In this document: positions 25,720 through 33,051 of the stretch, in pieces
How the letters are laid out: each line of letters opens with the position of its first letter
Position numbering within the stretch: the stretch's first letter is position 1
Source of the DNA: Azospirillum sp. 412522
Lineage (GTDB): Bacteria > Pseudomonadota > Alphaproteobacteria > Azospirillales > Azospirillaceae
Direction of reading: 5' to 3'
Length of the DNA: 56,285 nt
NCBI RefSeq assembly: GCF_019805165.1
Contig: NZ_RWIJ01000035.1
Coordinates: 1 to 56,285, forward strand
Translations under genes and position numbers: made by a program
The notes under the pieces: model-generated
The model's database searches: none
The model's input: only the letters and a program-made list of their open reading frames with translations
Told to the model about the DNA's origin: nothing

Positions 25720-28700
25720 ATGGCGGACACCATGTTGGACGCAGCGACGGACGAAGGCCGCCCCTGGCAGGACATATCACGCCTGCCGGGTGAAAAGCCG
25801 CGGGAACGCAAGGTGGTGACGGCGATGTTCGTCGACATCGTCCGGTCCTCCGCCATGGTGGCCGGCCGCGATCCTGAAGATGCGGACGATCTGCTCCTCT
25901 CCATTCTGAACCGTGTGACCGAGGCGGTGCCGCGCTTCGAAGGCACGGTGACCCAGATGCTGGGCGACGGCTTCCTAGCGACCTTCGGTGCCCCGGGCGC
26001 CAAGGAGGATCACGCGCTTCGCGCCTGCCTTGCCGCCCAGGACATCCTGAGCGCCACCCGCGACGAGCAGGGGCGGCCGATCTTCCACATCCGCATCGGC
26101 ATCAGTTCGGGCGACGTCGTGGCCCATGTGGTGACCAATGGACTGTGGACCGATTACCGCGCCGTCGGCGAATGCGTGCATATGGCCGCCAAGCTGCAGC
26201 AGCGCGCGGCCTCCGACACCGCACAGCTGAGCCGGGACACGCTGGACCTGATCCCGGTCGGCGTGGCCGTTCGTCCGATGGGAAGCCTGCGCCTGTCGGA
26301 GGAAGTTGAACCGATGCCGGCCTTCCTGCTCGACGGGGCCCGCGCCGTCCGCCGCACCGCCACCGACCTGCTGTCCGCCACCGACGCCCCCTATGTCGGC
26401 CGGGAGCAGGAGGTGGCGACCCTGTTCGCCATCGCCGATTCCGTGGAAGCCGGATCGCCGGCCCAGCTACTGCTGCAGGGCGACGCCGGGATCGGCAAGT
26501 CGCGCCTCGTCGGCGAGTTCCTGCGCGACCCGCGCAGCCGGCGCTGGACCCTGCTGCAATGGCCGCAGATGCCGATCCGCCGGCTGGCCGATCCCGATGA
26601 CCTCGAGGCGGTGGCGCTTAGCCTGGTCGAGCAGGTGGCTGGCTGCGCCAGCGAGGAAGGCATCGGCTGGGTCTGCGAGGCCGCGCGCCGGCGGTCCGGT
26701 TCGCTGGCTGGCGACGCCGTGCGCGCGCTGTTCGGCCGGCCGGGGCTGGACCCGCTGTGGAACGGCCTCGACGCAGCGCAGCGCCTTTCGCTGGGCATTG
26801 ACGGATTGGTGGGAGCGACGCTGGAACTGGCGACACCGGCCGGAGCCGCCGGCAGACACGCCGCGGCGGATGAAACAACAATCGAAGCGGCAAATGGCGC
26901 CGTGGGCCGGCCGCTGCTGGTGCTGGTGGAGGATGCGCACTGGGCCCGACCGGTCATGGTGCGGCTGCTGGACCGGTTGGCGGAGGCGCTGCCTGGTTCC
27001 GAGGCCCGCCTGCTGCTGCTCGCCACCCGACGCCCGCCCCCGCTGGGTCCGGAATCGCAGGAGCAGGGATGGAGCGGCCGTCCGGGCGGACGGCGCATCG
27101 ATCTGGGAATGCTGTCACCGGATCAGGTGCAGCGCTTCCTGGCCCACTGGCTTGGCCCGGACTGGTCGCTCGTGGAATTGAAGGACCAGGTCGCCAGCCG
27201 CTGCCAGGGAGTCCCACTCTATCTGGAGGAGGTGCTGCGCACGCTGGAGGCCTCGAACGCCATCGAAGGCACGCCGGGCGCCTACCGGCTGGTCGATCCA
27301 CTGGTGGTCCACAAACTTCCGCGCACGCTCCATGCGCTGCTGGCCGAACGCATGGACCTGATGACCCTGGAACGGCGCCGGCTGCTGATGAACGCGGCGG
27401 TGATCGGCACCACCTTCGACGTCGGGCTGCTCCAGGCGCTGATCGGCCTCTCCACGCCGATCCTGTCCGATTGTCTGGCCTATCTGGAACGCGCCGGTTT
27501 CGTGCTGCGCACCCGTCTGCTGCCCAACCTGGAATATTCCTTCAAGCATGCGTTGATCCAGGAGGTCGCCTACGCCACCCTGACCAAGTCCGACCGCCGG
27601 GCGCTGCATGCCCGTGTTCTGGAGGCGTTGCGCCATCGCCGCGACCACGACCTGCCGAATCGCCTCGACCTGCTGGCGCATCATGCGTTCATGGCGGAGA
27701 ACTGGCCAGTCGCCCACCTGTTCGGCCGCCGGGCGGGGGTGCGGGCGGAACTTCGCTCCCGGCTGGAGGATGCGAGCCGGCACTACCGGAACGCCTTGAC
27801 CGCATTGGGCCGCTGCCCGGACACGCCACGCAACCGCCTGCGGCGGATCGACAGCTCCATCGCCGAGGCGCGTGCAAATCTGCCGCGCGGCCTTACCGAC
27901 ACCGCCCGTTCACTGGAACAGGCACGGCAGCTCTCACTGTCACTACCAGATGCACGCCGCTATGCACGCGCATCGTCGATGCTATCTGCTATTGAGTGGG
28001 CCCATGGCGATATTGATCGGGCCATTCAATATAGCGAGCAAGGACTGAAGGCTGACGATGGAAAATTTGACCTGAATACTCGCGTACAGCTTCTTGGTCG
28101 TCTTGGCGGCATACTCGCGGAGAAGGGACTATATACTGAAGGATGCGAAGTTCTTTCGGATGCATACAGGCTTGTTTCCGCTCGTCGTTCACATGAACGC
28201 TTTGGCCTGGCTGTGATTGGCGAGGTCGGCATATGCTCTAACCTCGCCCGCAGCTATGCGGAAACGGGGCATGACGCGGAAGCGATCACCGCCGCCACGA
28301 CCGCAGTCGAAGCAGCGGAGGCAAGTGCGCACAATTTTTCACGCTTGTTTGCCTTTGAACATATCAGCCTGGCACATCTTCTACTCGGAAGACCCGAGAT
28401 TGCCTCCAGATACCTCGAGTCAGCTTTAGAGCTTTGCAATGCGATAAATTCTCGACTTCATCGCGCGTTTCTGATTGGCGCGACCGCCTACTCACATGTA
28501 CTGAGCGGACAATTCAAGAGAGGACTTGCTCTGTTTGAGCAATCCCTTGAAGTTTCTCGTAGTGAAAGCGCCAACGCTTACATCCACCAAGTCCATCTGT
28601 GGCTTGGAGAGACCTTCCTGCTCGCGGGAAGGCTGCAGGAGGCAAGAAAACAGGCAAAAATCGTTCAATCGTCGGCCCAAAACACCGGCAGGATCGGCTA

Positions 28701-28914
28701 CTCCGCCAAAGCGGAGGCGCTCGACGCTGAAGCAGCTTTCATCATGAATGAAGGGGGCGAACAGTCAATCAGAGCGCTGGTGAATGCGGAAGAGAGAGCA
28801 AGGCGCCTGTCCCTTGGGCGCGTGGCCGATCGCTGTGCAAATCTGCGTATCAGCATGGGCAAAGCCCGGCACTTCAGCCTGAGCGACGTGAGGACAGCCG
28901 CCGAACGAACTTAG
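25720..28914 (+). CDS. Class III nucleotidyl cyclase fused to AAA-type ATPase and TPR-like repeats
   Basis: 1064 residues. The cyclase domain (about 30-165) starts ERKVVTAMFVDIVRSSAMV, with the first metal-binding Asp, and has TQMLGDGFLATFGAP with the second. YRAVGECVHMAAKLQQRA replaces the usual Asn and Arg with His and Lys; His here is common in this subfamily, Lys is less usual. An ATPase domain follows (Walker A GDAGIGKSRL about 254; LLVLVEDAHWARP about 400), then a long helical, TPR-like C-terminus (about 620-1050). GC falls sharply after about 27940 within the same frame, suggesting a mosaic origin. It may supply cAMP or cGMP to the Crp-type regulator encoded at 31786. Its stop overlaps the next, convergent gene. 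Confidence 0.9.
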   Translation: MADTMLDAATDEGRPWQDISRLPGEKPRERKVVTAMFVDIVRSSAMVAGRDPEDADDLLLSILNRVTEAVPRFEGTVTQMLGDGFLATFGAPGAKEDHALRACLAAQDILSATRDEQGRPIFHIRIGISSGDVVAHVVTNGLWTDYRAVGECVHMAAKLQQRAASDTAQLSRDTLDLIPVGVAVRPMGSLRLSEEVEPMPAFLLDGARAVRRTATDLLSATDAPYVGREQEVATLFAIADSVEAGSPAQLLLQGDAGIGKSRLVGEFLRDPRSRRWTLLQWPQMPIRRLADPDDLEAVALSLVEQVAGCASEEGIGWVCEAARRRSGSLAGDAVRALFGRPGLDPLWNGLDAAQRLSLGIDGLVGATLELATPAGAAGRHAAADETTIEAANGAVGRPLLVLVEDAHWARPVMVRLLDRLAEALPGSEARLLLLATRRPPPLGPESQEQGWSGRPGGRRIDLGMLSPDQVQRFLAHWLGPDWSLVELKDQVASRCQGVPLYLEEVLRTLEASNAIEGTPGAYRLVDPLVVHKLPRTLHALLAERMDLMTLERRRLLMNAAVIGTTFDVGLLQALIGLSTPILSDCLAYLERAGFVLRTRLLPNLEYSFKHALIQEVAYATLTKSDRRALHARVLEALRHRRDHDLPNRLDLLAHHAFMAENWPVAHLFGRRAGVRAELRSRLEDASRHYRNALTALGRCPDTPRNRLRRIDSSIAEARANLPRGLTDTARSLEQARQLSLSLPDARRYARASSMLSAIEWAHGDIDRAIQYSEQGLKADDGKFDLNTRVQLLGRLGGILAEKGLYTEGCEVLSDAYRLVSARRSHERFGLAVIGEVGICSNLARSYAETGHDAEAITAATTAVEAAEASAHNFSRLFAFEHISLAHLLLGRPEIASRYLESALELCNAINSRLHRAFLIGATAYSHVLSGQFKRGLALFEQSLEVSRSESANAYIHQVHLWLGETFLLAGRLQEARKQAKIVQSSAQNTGRIGYSAKAEALDAEAAFIMNEGGEQSIRALVNAEERARRLSLGRVADRCANLRISMGKARHFSLSDVRTAAERT

Positions 28915-29171
28915 CGCGTCTCAGCTTGCCGGTAGTAGTCCAGAACGTAGTTGCGGATGGCGCTCGTCAGCGGCGTATTGGATGGCCGCAAGGCATCCAC
29001 CTCACGGCACAACTCCTGAACAGGCCGACGTTCTTTTCTCGCGATATCGTCCAACCCGTTCCAGACCGCCTCCTCCAAGCGAAGACGTGCCCGCCGGTTC
29101 GGAAGCGGGATCGTGCGCGAAGCCATGGAGGGCCAAGTCATCAAAGTATCGAAATCAATAATACCGGCCAT
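28911..29171 (-). CDS. Ribbon-helix-helix domain protein (RHH_4-like)
   Basis: 86 residues from the ATG at 29171 (AGAAGGG upstream); starts at 29126, 29141 or 29246 are also open. ASRTIPLPNRRARLRLEEAVWNGLDDIARKERRPVQELCREV...PLTSAIRNYVLDYYRQAETR matches the RHH_4 family of small DNA-binding proteins widespread in Alphaproteobacteria. A paralog with the same layout sits at 32604-32984, on the other side of the ycaO-tfuA operon. Convergent with the cyclase gene (4-base overlap) and divergent from the peptide gene; the CRP-like site lies between. Confidence 0.75.
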   Translation of the reverse strand: MAGIIDFDTLMTWPSMASRTIPLPNRRARLRLEEAVWNGLDDIARKERRPVQELCREVDALRPSNTPLTSAIRNYVLDYYRQAETR

Positions 29172-29291
29172 ATAATCGACGGCCCTTCTCTGAATGAACA
29201 TGGGTCCAATCCCCCGTGCGCTGTACGGCAGCAGTCCGCGCGGCATAACGCCATTTCCATGCCCTGTGTATCTCCTCTTGAGAAATCGGCA

Positions 29292-29309
29292 CTGTGAAAT
29301 TCTTCACAG
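29292..29309. promoter_or_regulatory. Perfect CRP-type binding palindrome
   Basis: CTGTGA-AATTCT-TCACAG, a perfect match to the CRP consensus TGTGA-N6-TCACA with the extra outer C/G pair. It lies 62 bases before the peptide ATG and about 120 bases before the RHH gene, so it could act in either direction. The Crp-like protein at 31786 keeps the Arg-Glu of the recognition helix that reads TGTGA. The GTG inside this site also opens the peptide frame, but is an unlikely start if a regulator binds here. Confidence 0.75.
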
Positions 29310-29371
29310 CGAAACATCCCTTCGAACGTGAAGAGTTCATTCACCACCACACACCCGAAGGGTACACCGTA

Positions 29372-29569
29372 ATGAACGTCTCGATTTCCCAGGCTTCGAT
29401 GATTCGTGGCGCCGATGGCCGTCTGTATGCCGTGACCGCTCAGGGCGTTTCCGAGGTGGCCGACAGCGCCATCGCCACCGCCCGCACCCATGTCCGCTCG
29501 GGCGACCGTGCCGGTTTCCAGTCCGCCGACCATGAAGCCGCCCGCATCATGATCACCCCGGGCGCCTGA
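29372..29569 (+). CDS. Small peptide, candidate substrate of YcaO-TfuA
   Basis: 65 residues, MNVSISQASMIRGADGRLYAVTAQGV at the N-terminus and EAARIMITPGA at the C-terminus. No cysteine; many Ala, Ser, Thr and Arg. The ATG has GAAGGG nine bases upstream. An in-frame GTG at 29294 would add 26 residues but lies in the CRP-like site. Codon use matches the neighbours. A short gene directly before ycaO and tfuA is the normal position of a precursor peptide in modified-peptide (RiPP) operons. I do not recognise the peptide family, and the modified region cannot be named; a protein with an unrelated role is possible. Confidence 0.65.
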   Translation: MNVSISQASMIRGADGRLYAVTAQGVSEVADSAIATARTHVRSGDRAGFQSADHEAARIMITPGA

Positions 29570-29580
29570 TCGGGCTCCCT

Positions 29581-29646
29581 GTTCCGGTTCTTCGGACCGT
29601 GGCCACCAGCACCGATAAGATGCTGACCGGCCACGGACCCGGGAAC
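29581..29646 (+). terminator. Large hairpin between peptide gene and ycaO (partial terminator?)
   Basis: CCGTGGCC (29597-29604) pairs with GGCCACGG (29629-29636), CAGCA with TGCTG inside, and GTTCC with GGAAC outside, forming a long stepped stem 12 bases after the peptide stop. No T-run follows. Such a structure could reduce read-through into ycaO-tfuA and raise peptide mRNA over enzyme mRNA, a known arrangement in peptide natural-product operons (the role here is inferred). Confidence 0.55.
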
Positions 29647-29687
29647 GGAACGCCCTCTCGATTTCCCTCCGCCCCGGACAAGCTGCG

Positions 29688-30959
29688 ATGCCCTTCGATC
29701 TGCTCGATGTCAAAGCCTCCGTTTCGGATGCGGTGAAGGCCCACACGGTCGGCACCCACCGGGTCATGGCGCCCGAACAGACCCTGGCGCGGGTCGCCCC
29801 GTTCCTGCCGATCATGGGGATCACCCGGGTCGCCAACGTCACCGGGCTGGATGCCGTCGGCATCCCGGTGGTGATGGTGACGCGGCCGAACTCGCGCTCC
29901 ATCTCGGTGTCGCAGGGCAAAGGGGTGACGCTCGCCGCCGCCAAGGCGTCGGGGGTCATGGAATCGATCGAGAGCTATCACGCTGAACGCATCACCCTGC
30001 CGCTGAAGTTCGCCAGCTTCGAGGAGCTGCGCTGGACCCACCCGGTGGTGAACGTCGACCGCCTGCCCCGGCTGTCGACCGGCAGCTTCAATCCCAACAG
30101 CCCCCTCCTGTGGATCGAGGGACAGGATCTGCTGGACGGCGGCCCGAAATGGGTGCCGTTCGAAATGGTCCACCTGAATTTCACCGTGCCGATGGCTCCC
30201 GGCCACGGCGCTTTCCTGGCCGGCTCCAACGGCTTGGCGTCCGGCAACCACAAGGTGGAGGCGATCAGCCACGCCGTCACCGAACTGGTGGAGCGCGACG
30301 CGACCACCTTGTGGCGCCTGCAGGACCCAACGGCCCAGGCGGCGACCCGGATCGACCTGGACAGCATCGACGACCCTGTCTGCCGCTCGCTGATCGACCG
30401 GTTCGAAGCCGCTGGCGTCGCCGTCGGCGTTTGGGAGACCACCAGCGACGTCGGCCTGCCCGCCTTCCTTTGCCGTATCGTCGAGCGCGAGGAGCTGCCC
30501 CAGCATTCCATCCGCCCGGCCACCGGCATGGGCTGCCATGCGGCGCGCGAGATCGCCCTGTCCCGTGCCCTGACCGAGGCGGCGCAAAGCCGCCTGACCT
30601 TCATCGCCGGCGCCCGCGACGACATGCCCCGCGCCGAATATGAGCGCCATCTCGACCCCGCCCATCATGCCCGCTGGAAGACGATGATCGTGGAGGGCGC
30701 CGGCCGGCGATCCTTCCATCACTGCCCGACCAGCGCCGCCCCCACCATCGAGGCCGACCTTGCCCACCAGCTCGACCGGCTGCGCGCCGTCGGCATCGAG
30801 GAGGCGGTGGCGGTCGACCTGACCAAGCCGGAATTCGGCATCCCCGTCGTACGCGTCGTCGTGCCCGGACTGGAGGGAGCCGACGAGTCCCCTGATTACC
30901 TGCTGGGCGAACGCGGCCTGCGCGCGCTCGGCACCCAAGCCATGGAGAAGGCGGCATGA
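29688..30959 (+). CDS. ycaO: YcaO-domain protein (ATP-dependent peptide backbone modification)
   Basis: 423 residues, a full YcaO domain. ATP/Mg-binding residues are in the family's three blocks: ASGVMESIESYHAER, HAVTELVERDATTLWRL, and GMGCHAAREIALSRALTEAAQSR. The C-terminal part has VVRVVVPGLEGADESPDY, close to the usual end of the domain. YcaO enzymes activate backbone amides with ATP to form azolines or, with TfuA partners, thioamides. The TfuA gene overlaps by four bases (ATGA), pointing to thioamidation rather than cyclodehydration; no E1-like or flavin dehydrogenase gene is nearby. The substrate is probably the small peptide encoded just upstream (inference). Confidence 0.92.
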   Translation: MPFDLLDVKASVSDAVKAHTVGTHRVMAPEQTLARVAPFLPIMGITRVANVTGLDAVGIPVVMVTRPNSRSISVSQGKGVTLAAAKASGVMESIESYHAERITLPLKFASFEELRWTHPVVNVDRLPRLSTGSFNPNSPLLWIEGQDLLDGGPKWVPFEMVHLNFTVPMAPGHGAFLAGSNGLASGNHKVEAISHAVTELVERDATTLWRLQDPTAQAATRIDLDSIDDPVCRSLIDRFEAAGVAVGVWETTSDVGLPAFLCRIVEREELPQHSIRPATGMGCHAAREIALSRALTEAAQSRLTFIAGARDDMPRAEYERHLDPAHHARWKTMIVEGAGRRSFHHCPTSAAPTIEADLAHQLDRLRAVGIEEAVAVDLTKPEFGIPVVRVVVPGLEGADESPDYLLGERGLRALGTQAMEKAA

Positions 30960-31708
30960 GCGGCGTCTTTGTCTTCCTCGGCCCCACCCTGCCGCGCGAG
31001 GACGCGGTTCTGGAGCTGGACGCCACTTATCTGCCGCCGGTCGCCCAGGGCGACGTTCTCCGGCTGTGTGCGGAAAAGCCCGCGGCCATCGGCATCATCG
31101 ACGGCTTCTTCGAGAGCGTGCCGTCGGTCTGGCACAAGGAAATCCTCTACGCCATCCATGCCGGCATCCCGGTGTTCGGCGCCTCCAGCATGGGGGCACT
31201 GCGCGCGGCGGAGCTGTATCCCTTCGGCATGGTCGGCGTCGGCGCCATCTTCGAGGCGTTCCGCGACGGCCGGCTGGAAGATGACGACGAGGTGGCGGTG
31301 ATCCACGGCCCGGCCGAACTGGGTTATACCGCCCTGTCGGAAGCGATGGTCAACATTCGCCGTACCCTGTCCGATGCGGTGGCCGACCGGGTGCTGACCG
31401 CCGGGACGAGCCTGCGCCTGGAGTCCATCGCCAAGGAACTTCCCTACCGCGAGCGTGGCTATGGCCGGATGCTCCGGCTGGGCGCCGACATCGGCCTGCC
31501 GGCCTCCGAGCTGGCGGCTTTCCGTGGCTGGCTGCCGCAGGGCCGTTTCGACCAGAAGCGCGAGGATGCCAAGGCGATGCTGCGCACCATGGCGCGGCAT
31601 CTGGGCCGTCCGATGGACGACGACGCGACGATGGAAGCCCGCTTCCATTTCGAACGGACCATCCTGTGGGAGCGTGCCCTGCGCGACGCGGCACCGCTCG
31701 CGATGTAA
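30956..31708 (+). CDS. tfuA: TfuA-like protein, YcaO partner
   Basis: 250 residues. VFVFLGPTLPREDAVLELDATYLPPVAQGDVLRL followed by IGIIDGFFESVPSVWHKEILYAIHAGIPVFGASSMGALRAAEL is diagnostic of TfuA. The family is named from the trifolitoxin locus of Rhizobium. It pairs with YcaO in thioamide formation, where TfuA helps deliver sulfur. Translationally coupled to ycaO. No protease, exporter or immunity gene is recognisable nearby, unlike most secreted-peptide clusters. Confidence 0.92.
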   Translation: MSGVFVFLGPTLPREDAVLELDATYLPPVAQGDVLRLCAEKPAAIGIIDGFFESVPSVWHKEILYAIHAGIPVFGASSMGALRAAELYPFGMVGVGAIFEAFRDGRLEDDDEVAVIHGPAELGYTALSEAMVNIRRTLSDAVADRVLTAGTSLRLESIAKELPYRERGYGRMLRLGADIGLPASELAAFRGWLPQGRFDQKREDAKAMLRTMARHLGRPMDDDATMEARFHFERTILWERALRDAAPLAM

Positions 31709-31729
31709 GCGCGTTTTGACTAGACTGAT

Positions 31730-31764
31730 CGCGCCGGGGTGGCGATGAGCGCTACCCCGGCGCG
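31730..31764 (+). terminator. Strong hairpin after tfuA
   Basis: Perfect 11-bp stem CGCGCCGGGGT/ACCCCGGCGCG with a 13-base loop, between tfuA and the Crp-type gene. No T-run. It may end most ycaO-tfuA transcripts; crp starts 22 bases later and may have weak read-through or its own promoter. Confidence 0.6.
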
Positions 31765-31785
31765 AAACTGCGTCTGGACGGACGG

Positions 31786-32496
31786 ATGAACGCGCCCATG
31801 GATGTCGCGGCGGTGCTGAGGCGCAACCGGCTGCTTGGGGAACTCGATGCGACGCAGATGGCGGAAATGCTGGCGATGGGGCGAATCGTCCGCTTCGATG
31901 CCGACCAGATCATCTTCGACAAGGGCGACCCCGGCGACAGTCTGTTCGCCGTTCTGAAGGGCCAGATCGCCATCCGCACCTCCTCGGCGGATGGCAAGAC
32001 CATGCTGCTGAACATCCTGGAAGCCGGCGATGTCCTGGGCGAGATCGGGCTGATCGACGGCCGGGAGCGCACGGCCGCCGCTGTGGCCCTGCGGCCAGTC
32101 GATCTCTACCGGATCGACCGCGCCGACTTCATCCCCTTCCTGGAACGCCACCCGCGCCTCTGCACCCGCATGATGATCGTCCTGTGCGACCGGCTGCGCT
32201 GGGTGTCGGAAAACATCGAGGACGCGGTGTTCCACGACGTTCCACGACGCCTCGCCCGGCGTCTGCTGTTGCTGTCCGACAGTTACGGGCAGCCGACCCC
32301 GGCCGGCCTGCGGCTGACCTTGCCGCTGTCGCAGGAGGCCCTCGCCAATATGCTGGGCGTCACCCGTGAGATGGTGAACAAATGTCTCGGCGCCCTGCGT
32401 CGGACCGGCATAGTGACATACGCCAAAGGTTTCATCGTCATCAATGATCTGGCTCTGCTCAAGGACATGGCCGGCGACCCCGAACGCGCTCCCTAG
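31786..32496 (+). CDS. Crp/Fnr-family transcriptional regulator
   Basis: 236 residues. The cyclic-nucleotide domain contains DKGDPGDSLFAVLKGQIAIR and the phosphate-binding cassette GEIGLIDGRERTAAAVAL, which keeps the Glu and the Arg-Thr pair needed for cAMP-type ligands. The C-terminal winged helix reads LSQEALANMLGVTREMVNKCLGALRRTGIV; Arg-Glu in the recognition helix matches CRP (TGTGA reading), not the E..SR of FNR. No cysteine cluster for iron-sulfur sensing. It likely binds the palindrome at 29292-29309 and responds to the nucleotide made by the cyclase at 25720 (inference). It does not look like the global CRP by gene context. Confidence 0.93.
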   Translation: MNAPMDVAAVLRRNRLLGELDATQMAEMLAMGRIVRFDADQIIFDKGDPGDSLFAVLKGQIAIRTSSADGKTMLLNILEAGDVLGEIGLIDGRERTAAAVALRPVDLYRIDRADFIPFLERHPRLCTRMMIVLCDRLRWVSENIEDAVFHDVPRRLARRLLLLSDSYGQPTPAGLRLTLPLSQEALANMLGVTREMVNKCLGALRRTGIVTYAKGFIVINDLALLKDMAGDPERAP

Positions 32497-32603
32497 GGGG
32501 AATCCTTACCTGCCTAAAGTTTTGTTCCCAAAACCGGTTGTGATCGCGTTATAGTGTGCATGCGTTGGGGGCAATCGCACGGGTAGCACGAGGGTTTAAG
32601 AAC

Positions 32604-32984
32604 ATGTCGAGCGATGGGAACAGCAGGTCTCGCATCGATCAATCCATAGGCGTTGCCTCTCTGGCTTCCCGCACGTTGAGATTGTCCGGATGCGATGTTC
32701 CGATCCGGCTGGAACCGTCCTACTGGGAGGGGCTGGAAGAGATCTGCCGTCGGGAAGACCTGACGGTGGACGAGTTGTGCGACGATGTCCGCGACCGCAT
32801 GGAACAGCAGGGTCGTCGCTCGTCCCGATCCGGCGTATCGCTGGCCAACGCCCTTCGCGTGTTCGTGGTCGGCTATTTCCGACAGGCGGCGACCGAACGC
32901 GGCCATGCCCGTGCCGGCCATGGCAAGGGCCGCCCCTTCATCGCGACGCCCTTCGACATTGTCCCGGCTACCAGCGACAACTGA
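32604..32984 (+). CDS. Ribbon-helix-helix domain protein (RHH_4-like)
   Basis: 126 residues from the ATG at 32604 (GAGGGT upstream); a GTG at 32556 is a less likely start. ASRTLRLSGCDVPIRLEPSYWEGLEEICRREDLTVDELCDDVRDRM...SLANALRVFVVGYFRQAATE is the RHH_4 pattern and aligns by eye with the protein at 28911-29171. A small palindrome GTTTTG-TTCC-CAAAAC (32519-32534) upstream may be an operator. Its tail is flexible and basic. Possibly a regulator of the neighbouring operon; target unknown. Confidence 0.85.
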   Translation: MSSDGNSRSRIDQSIGVASLASRTLRLSGCDVPIRLEPSYWEGLEEICRREDLTVDELCDDVRDRMEQQGRRSSRSGVSLANALRVFVVGYFRQAATERGHARAGHGKGRPFIATPFDIVPATSDN

Positions 32985-33003
32985 GGCCGAGAGGAAGCAA
33001 CCC

Positions 33004-33033
33004 TCGGGGATGGGCCTTTCGGCCCACCCCCGA
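33004..33033. terminator. Bidirectional hairpin between RHH gene and bdhA
   Basis: TCGGGG-A-TGGGCC-TTTC-GGCCCA-C-CCCCGA: a 12-pair stem with one internal mismatch and a four-base loop, in the 67-base gap between convergent genes. Confidence 0.75.
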
Positions 33034-33051
33034 AACATTGAGGCGTCCGCC

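Noticed and set aside
29294..29569. Longer peptide frame starting at GTG 29294 (91 residues)
   Set aside because: The GTG lies inside the CRP-like palindrome and lacks a ribosome site; the ATG at 29372 has GAAGGG nine bases upstream.
32502..32510. ATCCTTACC near the second RHH gene, like the iteron core
   Set aside because: Only nine bases match and the GGGG arm is on the wrong side; counted as chance.
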